From: Xanthobacteraceae bacterium
Lineage (GTDB): Bacteria > Pseudomonadota > Alphaproteobacteria > Rhizobiales > Xanthobacteraceae
Direction: 5' to 3'
Length of the DNA stretch: 64,000 nucleotides
Assembly: GCA_022844485.1 (NCBI GenBank)
Contig: JALHLQ010000008.1
Coordinates: 107,239 to 171,238 of the forward strand
Shown here: piece after piece, positions 35,198-43,035 of the stretch
Layout: every line of letters starts with the position of its first letter
How positions within the stretch are numbered: the stretch's first letter is position 1
Made by a program: the position numbers and the translations under genes
The notes under the pieces: generated by a model
What the model saw: the letters and a program-made list of their open reading frames with translations, nothing else
Told to the model about the DNA's origin: nothing
Databases searched by the model: none

Positions 35198-36013
35198 ATG
35201 GCGGAAGCGGGATTGATGCGCGGCAAACGTGGCCTAATCATGGGGGTCGCGAACAACCGCTCGATCGCCTGGGGCATTGCCAAATCAGCGCACGCGCACG
35301 GGGCGCAGCTCGCCTTCACCTACCAAGGAGACGCCCTGAAGCGGCGCGTCGAGCCGCTCGCCGAGGACGTCGGCGGGCTCGTCGTCGGCCATTGCGATGT
35401 CACCGAGCCGGCAACGCTCGACGGCGTGTTCTCGCATCTGCAATCCGCCTGGGGCACGATCGACTTCCTCGTCCATTGCATCGCCTTTTCCGACAAGGAT
35501 CAACTTGACGGTCGCTATATCGACACGACGGCGGAGAACTTCTCCAGGACGCTGTCAATCAGCTGCTACTCGTTCACATCCATCGCGCAGCGCGCCGAGA
35601 AATTGATGACCAATGGCGGCTCGATGCTCACGCTCACCTATTATGGAGCGGAGAAATGGATGCCGCATTACAACGTGATGGGCGTCGCCAAGGCGGCGCT
35701 GGAGGCGAGCGTGCGTTACCTCGCCGCCGATCTCGGCGCGAAGCGAATCCGCGTCAATGCGATTTCGGCGGGCCCGATCAAGACGCTGGCGGCCTCCGGC
35801 ATCGGCGACTTCCGCTACATTCTGAAGTGGAACGAATACAACGCGCCGCTGCGGCGCTCGGTGACGATCGAAGAAGTGGGCGAGGCCGGCGTCTATCTGC
35901 TCTCGGACATGTCGAGCGCCGTGACCGGGGAGATCCATCACGTCGATGCCGGCTATCACATCGTCGGCATGAAGAACCCGGACGCGCCCGACATCAGCGG
36001 CGTGAAGGATTGA
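35198..36013 (+). CDS. fabI: enoyl-[acyl-carrier-protein] reductase (NADH)
   Basis: A 271-residue FabI-type SDR that carries out the last step of the fatty acid elongation cycle. Features are the modified nucleotide motif GLIMGVANNRSIAWGIA (~12-28), the catalytic Tyr-x6-Lys in HYNVMGVAKAALEA (~157-164), the substrate-loop segment ISAGPIKTLAASGI (~188-201) and GEIHHVDAGYHIVGM near the C-terminus. I use the ATG at 35198; the frame opens earlier at 35033 without family similarity. Tyr in LTYYGAEKWMPHY matches the family's active-site tyrosine environment. It is probably monocistronic. Confidence 0.96.
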   Translation: MAEAGLMRGKRGLIMGVANNRSIAWGIAKSAHAHGAQLAFTYQGDALKRRVEPLAEDVGGLVVGHCDVTEPATLDGVFSHLQSAWGTIDFLVHCIAFSDKDQLDGRYIDTTAENFSRTLSISCYSFTSIAQRAEKLMTNGGSMLTLTYYGAEKWMPHYNVMGVAKAALEASVRYLAADLGAKRIRVNAISAGPIKTLAASGIGDFRYILKWNEYNAPLRRSVTIEEVGEAGVYLLSDMSSAVTGEIHHVDAGYHIVGMKNPDAPDISGVKD

Positions 36014-36029
36014 GGGTCGCGAAAAAGAA

Positions 36030-36055
36030 AACGGCCGGACGAAGGCCCGGCCGTT
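36030..36055 (-). terminator. stem-loop terminator between fabI and the Lys-rich gene
   Basis: AACGGCCGG and CCGGCCGTT form a 9-bp stem. On the minus strand it is followed by TTCTTTTTC, which fits a terminator for the Lys-rich gene at 36078-36800. On the plus strand it would only weakly stop fabI transcripts. Confidence 0.7.
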
Positions 36056-36077
36056 CCTGCATTCCAATGCGCGCGCG

Positions 36078-36800
36078 TCAGGCGGCGATGCGATAGAGGA
36101 TCACGTTCTCGGCCTTCTTCGCCTTCTTGGCCTTCTTCTTCTTGGCGGCGGAGAGATCGTCGCTGACGATCATTTCGGCCTTCTTCGCCTTCTTGGCCTT
36201 CTTCTTTTTCTTCGCGGCGGACAGATCGTCGCTGACGATCATTTCGGCCTTCTTCGCCTTCTTGGCCTTCTTCTTCTTGGCGGCGGAGAGATCGTCGCTG
36301 ACGATCATTTCGGCCTTCTTCGCCTTCTTGGCCTTCTTCTTTTTCTTCGCGGCGGAGAGATCGTCGCTGACGATCATTTCGGCCTTCTTCGCCTTCTTGG
36401 CCTTCTTCTTCTTGGCGGCGGAGAGATCGTCGCTGACGATCATTTCGGCCTTCTTCGCTTTCTTGGCCTTCTTCTTTTTCTTCGCGGCGGAGAGATCGTC
36501 GCTGACGATCATTTCGGCCTTCTTCGCCTTCTTGGCTTTCTTTTTCTTCTTCGCGGCGGAGAGATCGTCGCTGACGATCATTTCGGACTTCTTCTTCTTC
36601 GACGCCTTCTTCTTTTTCTTCTTCGCAGCCGACAGCTCGGTCGAGAGCTCGGCCTTCTTCATCTTCTTTGCTTTCTTCTTCTTCGCCGCCGAGAGCTCGA
36701 TGCTCTTGTCGGCGTCGATGGCGGAGGCGGCAACGACCGGCGTCAGGCTGGTGGAGCCGAGGAAGCCGAGTGCCGCGATGATCGCAGTGACTTTGCGCAT
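36078..36800 (-). CDS. exported lysine-rich tandem-repeat protein, novel
   Basis: A 240-residue protein with a convincing signal peptide (MRKVTAIIAALGFLGSTSLTPVVAAS, cleavage near 25). A short lead-in (ELSAAKKKKAKKMKK, ELSAAKKKKKKASKKKK) precedes seven tandem units at residues 72-229. Each unit is AEMIVSDDLSAAK(4-5)AKKAKK, 22 or 23 residues, and long and short units alternate in the last six. The protein ends AENVILYRIAA. A block with alternating acidic/hydrophobic (EMIVSDDLS) and poly-Lys parts does not match any domain I know. The coding strand is real: the signal peptide and start fit, and the stem-loop at 36030 has its T tract downstream. A role in binding an anionic cell-surface polymer, DNA or lipid is guesswork. 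Confidence 0.75.
   Translation of the reverse strand: MRKVTAIIAALGFLGSTSLTPVVAASAIDADKSIELSAAKKKKAKKMKKAELSTELSAAKKKKKKASKKKKSEMIVSDDLSAAKKKKKAKKAKKAEMIVSDDLSAAKKKKKAKKAKKAEMIVSDDLSAAKKKKAKKAKKAEMIVSDDLSAAKKKKKAKKAKKAEMIVSDDLSAAKKKKAKKAKKAEMIVSDDLSAAKKKKKAKKAKKAEMIVSDDLSAAKKKKAKKAKKAENVILYRIAA
36114..36587 (-). repeat. 66/69-bp tandem repeat array inside the Lys-rich gene
   Basis: Seven nearly identical in-frame units, alternately 69 and 66 bp after the first, make up two-thirds of the gene. The 3-bp length difference is one Lys codon. Near-identity at synonymous positions suggests recent expansion or gene conversion, and copy number should vary between strains. Confidence 0.92.
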
Positions 36801-37184
36801 GTGTGTGAAACCCTTGTGTGAACCGTGATCGCCTGCCGACAGGAGCTGACTGGTGGGTCAGAGGCGGCCTGCTCACCGAGGCTCCCCTAGCCGGTGCGAC
36901 TCCATATCGCAGGAACCATCATCTTTCAATTGGGCTCAGTGGAAAAAACCCAATAAATTCCGAAGCTTAACAGTTATTCAGGTTGCCATTAACGCGCGTT
37001 CAGGTAACTGAAGGCGGGTTCACCGGGATAAATCGGAGTTCAGGGTTCCACCCTCCGGCGGATGATCGACGCTGCCTTCGGCAGGCCTGCAACCGGCCGA
37101 CGGTGAGGCCGTGGACCTGTAAGCCTTCCCTTCATTGACCCGTTATAGGCTCGGGGTCTAGGACACCAAAGAGCGCGCAAACCG
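36801..37184. other. divergent intergenic region, Lys-rich gene and aroC
   Basis: 384 bp without a gene. An AT-rich core around 36940-36985 (CCCAATAAATTCCGAAGCTTAACAG begins with 20 such bases) is the likely promoter area for one or both genes. I recognise no riboswitch or clear operator. Confidence 0.5.
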
Positions 37185-38315
37185 ATGTCATTCAATACCT
37201 TCGGCCACATGTTCCGGGTGACGACCTTCGGCGAGAGCCACGGGGCGGCGATCGGCTGCGTCGTCGACGGATGCCCGCCGCGCATTCCGCTGGAGGCGTC
37301 CGACATCCAGCGCGAGCTCGATCGGCGGCGGCCCGGCCAATCGCGCTTCACCACGCAGCGGCGCGAGCCGGACGAGGTGCGCATCCTCTCCGGCGTCTTT
37401 GCGGATGAGGGTGGCGCGCAGGTCACGACCGGCGCGCCGATCGCGCTTTTGATCGACAATGTCGATCAGCGCTCGAAGGATTATTCCGAGATCAAGGATG
37501 CCTACCGGCCCGGCCATGCCGATTATGCCTATGACGCGAAATACGGCATCCGCGACTATCGCGGCGGCGGCCGCTCGTCGGCGCGCGAGACGGCGGCGCG
37601 CGTGGCCGCCGGCGCGATCGCGCGCAAGATCGTGCCCGGTTTGCGCGTGCGCGGCGCGCTGATCCAGATGGGGCCGCACAGGATCGACCGCGCGGCGTGG
37701 GACTGGGACGCCGTCGAGCAGAACCCCTTCTTCTGTCCCGACGCCACGATGGCCGAGCGCTATGCGGATTTCCTCGACGGCGTTCGCAAGACCGGGTCGT
37801 CGGTCGGCGCGGTGATCGAGGTGCTCGCCGAAGGGGTGCCCGCCGGGCTCGGCGCGCCGGTCTACGGCAAGCTCGACGCCGAGCTTGCGGGCGCGCTGAT
37901 GGGCATCAACGCGGTGAAGGGCGTTGAGATCGGCGACGGCTTCGCCACCGCGGCGATGAGCGGCGAAGAAAACGCCGACGAGATGCGCATGGGCAATGAC
38001 GGCCGGCCGCGTTTCCTCTCGAACCACGCAGGCGGCATCCTCGGCGGCATCTCGACCGGCCAGCCGCTCGTCGTGCGCTTCGCGGTGAAGCCGACGTCAT
38101 CCATTTTGACGCCGCGCGCGACCGTCGACCGCTTCGGGCGCGAGACGGAGATTTCCACCAAGGGCCGCCACGATCCTTGCGTCGGCATCCGCGCCGTGCC
38201 GATCGGCGAAGCCATGGTCGCCTGCGTCATCGCCGACCATTTCCTGCGCCACCGCGGACAGGTGGGCGAGCAAGTGGGGTGGCCGGCCGAGGGGGCCGGC
38301 GGCGGCGGCCCATGA
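37185..38315 (+). CDS. aroC: chorismate synthase
   Basis: A 376-residue FMN-dependent enzyme that converts 5-enolpyruvylshikimate 3-phosphate to chorismate, the last common step of aromatic amino acid synthesis. It begins [20 protein letters not shown] (signature 1). [23 protein letters not shown], the second signature [19 protein letters not shown] (~125-143), and the C-terminal [24 protein letters not shown] segment with its conserved His/Asp are all present. The length is slightly above the bacterial average because of a Gly-rich tail. ribBX follows 136 bp later in the same direction. Confidence 0.96.
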   Translation: MSFNTFGHMFRVTTFGESHGAAIGCVVDGCPPRIPLEASDIQRELDRRRPGQSRFTTQRREPDEVRILSGVFADEGGAQVTTGAPIALLIDNVDQRSKDYSEIKDAYRPGHADYAYDAKYGIRDYRGGGRSSARETAARVAAGAIARKIVPGLRVRGALIQMGPHRIDRAAWDWDAVEQNPFFCPDATMAERYADFLDGVRKTGSSVGAVIEVLAEGVPAGLGAPVYGKLDAELAGALMGINAVKGVEIGDGFATAAMSGEENADEMRMGNDGRPRFLSNHAGGILGGISTGQPLVVRFAVKPTSSILTPRATVDRFGRETEISTKGRHDPCVGIRAVPIGEAMVACVIADHFLRHRGQVGEQVGWPAEGAGGGGP

Positions 38316-38378
38316 GGTTTCGTTAACGGCCAAGAGGCGCTATCTAGCGTTCGGGTCTCGGTTGAGGCCCAAGGACCC

Positions 38379-38440
38379 CCTCACCCGGCTTCGCGGCTTG
38401 CGCCGCTCAGCCGCCCTCTCCCGCAAGGGGAGAGGGAACG
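38379..38440 (+). repeat. dispersed CCCTCACCCGG...CTCTCCC...GGGGAGAGGG repeat upstream of ribBX
   Basis: The segment has the familiar alphaproteobacterial intergenic form CCCTCACCCGGCTTCGC...GCGCCGCTCAGCCGCC followed by CTCTCCCGCAAGGGGAGAG, which folds into a small hairpin. It lies between the aroC stop and the ribBX start and ends 11 bp before that start. Confidence 0.75.
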
Positions 38441-38451
38441 AAGAGAGACCC

Positions 38452-39540
38452 GTGCTCGACACCAACCACCATATCGATGCCGTGATCGAGGCCTTCGCGC
38501 GCGGCGAGGTCGTGGTCGTGACCGACGACGACGACCGCGAGAACGAGGGCGATCTGTTCGTTGCCGGCTCGCTCTGCACGCCCGAGAAGATGGCCTTCAT
38601 CATCCGCAACACCTCGGGCATCGTCTGCGCGCCGCTTTCGGCGGAGGAGGCGCGGCGGCTGCGGCTCGACCCGATGGTGGCGGCGAACGACGCCCCGCTC
38701 GGCACCGCCTTCACCGTCTCCGTCGATTTCCGCCACGGGCTGACCACCGGCATCTCCGGCGAGGAGCGCACCAATACCGTGCGCGCGCTGGCCAACGGCA
38801 ATACCGGGCCGGCCGATTTCGTCCGCCCGGGCCACGTGTTTCCGCTGGTCGCGCGCGACGGCGGCGTGCTGATGCGCTCGGGGCACACGGAAGCCTGCGT
38901 CGATCTCTGCAGGCTCGCCGGCCTGCCGCCGGTCGGCGTGCTCGCCGAGCTGATGAACGACGACGGCACCGTGATGCGCGGGCGCGAGATCGCCGCCTTC
39001 GCTGAACGCCATCGCTTGAAGCGCATCTCGATCGCCGACCTGATCGCCTATCGCCAGGCGCGCGACAAGCTCGTCGAGCGCGTCGGCGAATTCCCGGTGC
39101 AGAGCGAGATCGGGCCGCTCAAGGGCTATGCCTATGTGACGCCCTTCGACAAGGTGCATCACATGGCCTTCGTCTATGGCCGCATCGCCGACGGCGAGAA
39201 CGTGCTCGCGCGGCTGCATCGCGCCGATGTCGTCGGCGACGTGTTCGGCGGCGCGAAATCGATCCGCACGGCGCTCGCGCGCTTCGCGCAGGAGGGGCGC
39301 GGGGTCATCGTCTACCTGCGCGACGGCGCCGCGGGCGTGCCGACGACGGAAATCCCCCATGGCGACACGGCATCGGAGGCCGCGCGCTCGCAGCAATGGC
39401 GCGAGATCGGGTTGGGCGCGCAGATCCTCAAGGATCTCGGCATTTCGTCGATCCGGCTCCTGTCCTCCTCGCACCGCACCTATGTCGGGCTGGCTGGATT
39501 CGGCATCGAGATCGTCGCGACCGAGAGACTGGAATCCTAG
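38452..39540 (+). CDS. ribB: 3,4-dihydroxy-2-butanone 4-phosphate synthase with degenerate GTP cyclohydrolase II domain (RibBX type)
   Basis: A 362-residue riboflavin-pathway protein. The N-terminal ~205 residues are RibB: VVVTDDDDRENEGDLFVAG with the acidic metal site (~20-38), RHGLTTGISGEERTNT, RPGHVFPL and RSGHTEACVDL. The C-terminal ~155 residues have the RibA fold, but the three zinc cysteines are absent: the region reads LHRADVVGDVFGGAKSIRTAL, where active enzymes have Cys after His-Ser-Glu and a CDCG. The EGRGVIVYLRDG segment remains. It should make dihydroxybutanone phosphate but not open GTP. I favour the GTG at 38452, preceded by GAGAGA, over ATG 38362, because that longer start translates the repeat element. 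Confidence 0.9.
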   Translation: MLDTNHHIDAVIEAFARGEVVVVTDDDDRENEGDLFVAGSLCTPEKMAFIIRNTSGIVCAPLSAEEARRLRLDPMVAANDAPLGTAFTVSVDFRHGLTTGISGEERTNTVRALANGNTGPADFVRPGHVFPLVARDGGVLMRSGHTEACVDLCRLAGLPPVGVLAELMNDDGTVMRGREIAAFAERHRLKRISIADLIAYRQARDKLVERVGEFPVQSEIGPLKGYAYVTPFDKVHHMAFVYGRIADGENVLARLHRADVVGDVFGGAKSIRTALARFAQEGRGVIVYLRDGAAGVPTTEIPHGDTASEAARSQQWREIGLGAQILKDLGISSIRLLSSSHRTYVGLAGFGIEIVATERLES

Positions 39541-39611
39541 CCCGATCGCCGCGGCAGCGGCCAAAGGTTGTTTCCGATCCACAGCTTAGACCCCCGAAAC
39601 CCCGAAAAATG

Positions 39612-39637
39612 GGAACAAAAGGTACTTAGCTTGCGTT
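39612..39637 (+). promoter_or_regulatory. candidate EcfG promoter of the short HWE kinase gene
   Basis: GGAAC at 39612-39616 is followed by a 17-base spacer and CGTT (19 bases to TT). This matches the alphaproteobacterial general-stress promoter pattern closely. It ends 68 bp before the proposed kinase start. Confidence 0.65.
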
Positions 39638-39688
39638 GTCATGCGCGGCGTCGGGGGCGAGGACTGTCTGAGGTGTTTCACTATCCCA

Positions 39689-39704
39689 CTGATAAGTCTA
39701 TCAG
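39689..39704 (+). promoter_or_regulatory. inverted repeat at the kinase start
   Basis: CTGATA-AGTC-TATCAG is a perfect 6-bp dyad immediately before the ATG at 39706. It could be a repressor site or an RNA hairpin that hides the start; no Shine-Dalgarno sequence is visible here. Confidence 0.4.
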
Positions 39705-39705
39705 A

Positions 39706-40431
39706 ATGCCCCAGCTTAGGCGTGGTATCGCGGGCCGGCAGGGGGCGACGTCGGCGCTTTCGGGCCGCCCGCAGGAGCCATTGGGCGGCGGCATGCGCAG
39801 CCAGCGCGCCGGCCGCACTGGCCGGGGCAAGGCGCGCCGCGGCGGCCGCGACGAGCTGATCCGAGAACTGACCCATCGGGCCAACAACCTCCTCGCCGTG
39901 ATCTCCGCGATTGCGGAGCAAAGCCTCTCCCGCGGCCCTCTTGAAGAAGCGAGACACGCCTTTCTGGAACGCCTGCACGCGCTGTCGCGCGCCAACACGC
40001 TGCTTGTCGAATGCGACTGGCAGGGCGTGCAGCTCGCCGATGTCGCCTTTCTCGAAATCGCCGGCTTGGCGCACCGGGTCGAGGTCGAGGGGCCGGATAT
40101 CGAACTGACGCCGACGGCGGTGCAGAGCTTTGCGCTGATCGTGCATGAACTCGTCGCGAATGCGAGGCGCTACGGATCGCTCTCGAAGCCGGCCGGAGAC
40201 GTGACGCTGCGGTGGACCGTCCGGCCGCTGCGCGCCGGGCCCACGCTGCAGCTCTCCTGGCGAGAGCACGGCGGCCCCTCGCCCAGCGCGGAGCCGCGCG
40301 AGGGTTTCGGACTGAGGCTCATCCGCCGAACCGCCGAACAGTTCGGACGAACGCGGCTCGATTTCGATCCCGACGGTTTTTGCTTTGCGCTGTCGGCGCC
40401 GCTGACAGGAATCGCCCCAGCCAAGAGTTGA
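39706..40431 (+). CDS. short soluble HWE-family histidine kinase
   Basis: A 241-residue protein holding only a kinase core after ~45 residues of Arg/Gly-rich leader. The phospho-acceptor His is in RELTHRANNLLAVISAIAEQSL (~52), the HWE-type N box is IVHELVANARRYGSLSKPAG (~146), and WREHGGPSPS and EGFGLRLIRRTAEQFGR (~190-212) complete the ATP site. No sensor or membrane segment is present. ATG 39706 and ATG 39793 are both possible; the second begins MRSQRAGRTGRGKARRGG and has a GGCGGCGG leader. The EcfG-like promoter upstream suggests it belongs to the general stress response. Confidence 0.85.
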   Translation: MPQLRRGIAGRQGATSALSGRPQEPLGGGMRSQRAGRTGRGKARRGGRDELIRELTHRANNLLAVISAIAEQSLSRGPLEEARHAFLERLHALSRANTLLVECDWQGVQLADVAFLEIAGLAHRVEVEGPDIELTPTAVQSFALIVHELVANARRYGSLSKPAGDVTLRWTVRPLRAGPTLQLSWREHGGPSPSAEPREGFGLRLIRRTAEQFGRTRLDFDPDGFCFALSAPLTGIAPAKS

Positions 40432-40437
40432 CAAGAG

Positions 40438-40472
40438 AACGCGCTCTGCCGCGCTCCGCGGCAGGGCGTTTT
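40438..40472 (+). terminator. rho-independent terminator of the short HWE kinase gene
   Basis: AACGCGCTCTGCCGC pairs with GCGGCAGGGCGTT around a short loop and is followed by TTTT. It lies directly after the kinase stop and ends 58 bp before ald. Confidence 0.8.
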
Positions 40473-40529
40473 GAGGCTCTTCATCGTCGTCCTCTCTGCT
40501 ACACTCGCCGCATCGAGCGGGGAGCCACG

Positions 40530-41642
40530 ATGCGCATCGGCGTGCCGAAGGAAATCAAAGACCACGAGTATCGCGTGGGCCTTGTGCCCTCGACCGTCGC
40601 CGAACTGACGGCAAAACGGCACGAGGTGCTGGTGGAGGCGCGCGCCGGCGTCGGCGCCGGAATCAGCGATGCCGATTACGTCGCTGCCGGCGCGACCATC
40701 CTCCCCGACGCGGCCTCGGTGTTCGACGCCGCCGAGATGATCGTGAAGGTGAAAGAGCCGCTTGCGGCCGAGCGCAAGCGATTCCGCCGCGGGCAGATCC
40801 TCTTCACCTATCTGCATCTCGCCCCCGACCGCGCGCAAACGGAAGATCTGGTCGCCTCCGGCGTCGCCGCCATCGCCTATGAGACGGTGACCAGTCCGCA
40901 AGGCGCCCTCCCCTTGCTCACGCCGATGTCGGAAGTCGCCGGCCGCATGGCGCCGCAGGCCGGCGCGCATTGTCTGGAGAAGGAGATCGGCGGGCGCGGC
41001 GTCCTGCTCGGCGGCGTGCCGGGCGTGCCGGCCGCCGACGTGCTCGTGCTCGGCGGCGGCGTGGCGGGAACGAACGCCGCGCTGATCGCCGTCGGCATGG
41101 GCGCGGATGTCACCGTCGTCGACCGCAATCCCGAGGCGCTGCGGCGGATCGCGGTGCAATTCGGCAACCGCGTGCGCACGATCTTCTCCACGCGCAGCGC
41201 CGTCGAAATGCTATGCCGCCGCGCCGATCTCGTGATCGGCACGGTGCTCATCCCCGGTGCCGCCGCGCCGAAGCTGATCACGCAGGACACCGTGCGCGCG
41301 ATGAAGCCGGGCTCGGTGATCGTCGACGTGTCGATCGACCAGGGCGGATGCGCGGACACGTCGCGCCCGACCACGCATTCGAACCCGACCTATCGGGTGG
41401 ACGAGGTGGTGCACTATTGCGTCACCAACATGCCGGGCGCGGTCGCGCGCACCTCGACCTTCGCGCTCAACAACATGACGCTGCCCTTTGTGCTGGCGCT
41501 GGCCGACCATGGCCTCAAGGCGCTGCGCGACCCGCATCTGCGCAACGGGCTGAACGTGCATGAGGGGCGCGTGACGCATAAAGCGGTGGCCGATGCGCTC
41601 GCGATCCCATTCACCCCCGCCGACGAAGCACTGAGGCTCTGA
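40530..41642 (+). CDS. ald: alanine dehydrogenase
   Basis: A 370-residue NAD-dependent enzyme interconverting L-alanine and pyruvate plus ammonia. It begins [26 protein letters not shown] with the substrate Arg, has the proximal Lys in MIVKVKEPL (~75), the catalytic His in FTYLHLAPD (~95) and the dinucleotide motif [12 protein letters not shown] (~172-183), and ends with [18 protein letters not shown]. The length equals that of characterised hexameric Ald enzymes. GGGGAG lies before the ATG. It is followed 3 bp later by a DUF3147 gene, so an operon is likely. Confidence 0.95.
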   Translation: MRIGVPKEIKDHEYRVGLVPSTVAELTAKRHEVLVEARAGVGAGISDADYVAAGATILPDAASVFDAAEMIVKVKEPLAAERKRFRRGQILFTYLHLAPDRAQTEDLVASGVAAIAYETVTSPQGALPLLTPMSEVAGRMAPQAGAHCLEKEIGGRGVLLGGVPGVPAADVLVLGGGVAGTNAALIAVGMGADVTVVDRNPEALRRIAVQFGNRVRTIFSTRSAVEMLCRRADLVIGTVLIPGAAAPKLITQDTVRAMKPGSVIVDVSIDQGGCADTSRPTTHSNPTYRVDEVVHYCVTNMPGAVARTSTFALNNMTLPFVLALADHGLKALRDPHLRNGLNVHEGRVTHKAVADALAIPFTPADEALRL

Positions 41643-41645
41643 CCC

Positions 41646-41996
41646 ATGCTCTATCTGATCGCCAAGGCCGCACTGTCCGGCGTCATCATCGCGATCGTCT
41701 CGGAGATCGCGCAGCGCCGGCCCGGCCTCGGCGCGCTGATCGTCTCGCTGCCGCTGGTGTCGATCCTGTCGATCCTCTGGCTCTGGCGCGATGGCGCCGA
41801 CACCGGGCGCATCGCCGCGCATGCCGAGGCGACGTTCTGGCTCGTGCTGCCGACGCTGCCGATGTTCCTCGTCTTTCCCGCGCTCTTGCGCGGTGGCATC
41901 GGTTTCTGGACCGCGCTCGGCCTGTCGATCGCCTTGACGATCGGACTCTATCTCATCACGGTCTGGTTACTGGGCAAGATCGGCATCGCCATCTGA
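41646..41996 (+). CDS. DUF3147 family membrane protein
   Basis: A 116-residue protein with four hydrophobic segments, starting MLYLIAKAALSGVIIAIVSEIAQRRPGLGALIVSLPLVSIL. The ERRP/QRRPG cytoplasmic loop followed by a 'GaLiasLPlvS' helix is the DUF3147 signature. The ATG lies 3 bp after the ald stop, so translation is probably coupled. Its role is unknown; the position suggests a link to alanine or ammonia transport, but nothing in the sequence proves it. Confidence 0.85.
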   Translation: MLYLIAKAALSGVIIAIVSEIAQRRPGLGALIVSLPLVSILSILWLWRDGADTGRIAAHAEATFWLVLPTLPMFLVFPALLRGGIGFWTALGLSIALTIGLYLITVWLLGKIGIAI

Positions 41997-42065
41997 ACGC
42001 ACGCGCCGCGCTTCCTAAAACCGGCGTTCCGTGTCAGCATCGCCTTGTCGTGCACCGGAGCGTCC

Positions 42066-42911
42066 ATGCGAATCCGTCTGCCGGTCATCGCCGCGCTCGC
42101 GCTTTGCTGCGCGCTCGCCGCCGGGCTTGTGCTGGCCGCGCCCATGGCGCCGCGCTTCGCCGATCTGCCGCGCGGCGGGACGGAGGTGGATGTCGAGCTC
42201 GTGCTCGCCGTCGATATCTCCTACTCGATGGATTATGACGAGCTGGCGCTCCAGCGCGACGGCTATGTCGCCGCCATCACGTCGTCCGAATTCCTCAATG
42301 CGCTGAGACAAGGAATGCACGGCCGCATCGCGCTGACCTATGTCGAATGGGCGGGCGCGGCGGAGCAGCGCGTGGTCGTGCCCTGGCGCGTCATCGACGG
42401 AGCGGCCAGCGCCGAGCGCGTCGCGGCGGAGATCGCCGCCGCGCCGCTGCGGCGCGCCTATCGCACCTCGATTTCCGGCGCGCTGTTGTTTTCCGCAAAG
42501 CTGTTCGAGACCAGCGGCTACCGCGGCATCCGGCGCGTGATCGACGTTTCCGGCGACGGCGCGAACAATCAGGGGCAGCTCGTCGCGGTGGCGCGCGACG
42601 AGGTGCTGGAGAAAGGCATCACCATCAACGGCCTGCCGATCATGCTCAAGCGGCCGAGCGCCTCGACCATGGATATCGAAAACCTCGACATCTATTACGA
42701 GGATTGCGTGATCGGCGGGCCGGGCGCGTTCGTCGTTCCGATCCAGGAGCGCGACAAGTTCCGCGAGGCGATCCGCACCAAGCTCATCCTGGAGATCGCC
42801 GGCCTCGCGCCCGCGCCGCGCGTGGCCCTGGCCGCCTCCAAGCCGCGCATTTCCTGCACCATCGGCGAGCGGCTGTGGAACGAACGCTGGGGCGGGATGG
42901 AGTGGCGGTAG
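42066..42911 (+). CDS. DUF1194 exported von Willebrand A-like protein
   Basis: A 281-residue protein with a signal peptide (MRIRLPVIAALALCCALAAGLVLA). The mature part begins with a vWA-like MIDAS strand VELVLAVDISYSMDYDELALQRDGY, in which DISYSMD provides the D-x-S-x-S pattern. RRVIDVSGDGANNQG carries the last MIDAS-type Asp. DUF1194 proteins are widespread in alphaproteobacteria, and their partners are unknown. The ATG at 42066 is chosen for the signal peptide; a GTG/TTG at 42045 would extend it. The last residues GERLWNERWGGMEWR are also typical. Confidence 0.88.
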   Translation: MRIRLPVIAALALCCALAAGLVLAAPMAPRFADLPRGGTEVDVELVLAVDISYSMDYDELALQRDGYVAAITSSEFLNALRQGMHGRIALTYVEWAGAAEQRVVVPWRVIDGAASAERVAAEIAAAPLRRAYRTSISGALLFSAKLFETSGYRGIRRVIDVSGDGANNQGQLVAVARDEVLEKGITINGLPIMLKRPSASTMDIENLDIYYEDCVIGGPGAFVVPIQERDKFREAIRTKLILEIAGLAPAPRVALAASKPRISCTIGERLWNERWGGMEWR

Positions 42912-42922
42912 CATTGAAAGTC

Positions 42923-43013
42923 GTAGGGTGGGCAAAGGCGCGGAGCGCCGTGCCCACGTTCAAGCATCGAGCAATGACGTGGGCATGCGCCTTCGGCGCT
43001 TTGCCCACGCTAC
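42923..43013. repeat. GTAGGGTGGGC-type palindromic repeat downstream of DUF1194
   Basis: A single imperfect palindrome opens GTAGGGTGGGCAAAGGCG and closes CGCTTTGCCCACGCTAC. It lies between two convergent genes, where it could act as a bidirectional stop. It is related to, but distinct from, the copies at 29371-29743 and 46892-47083. Confidence 0.85.
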
Positions 43014-43035
43014 GATGTTACCGATGCAGATGGAG

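Noticed and set aside
36127..36828. Plus-strand ORF of 233 residues made of Phe/Ala/Leu repeats (FFAFLAFFFFFAAERSSLTI)
   Set aside because: It is the antisense of the Lys-rich repeat gene. The minus frame has a proper signal peptide and start and a stem-loop with downstream T tract; the plus frame has none of these.
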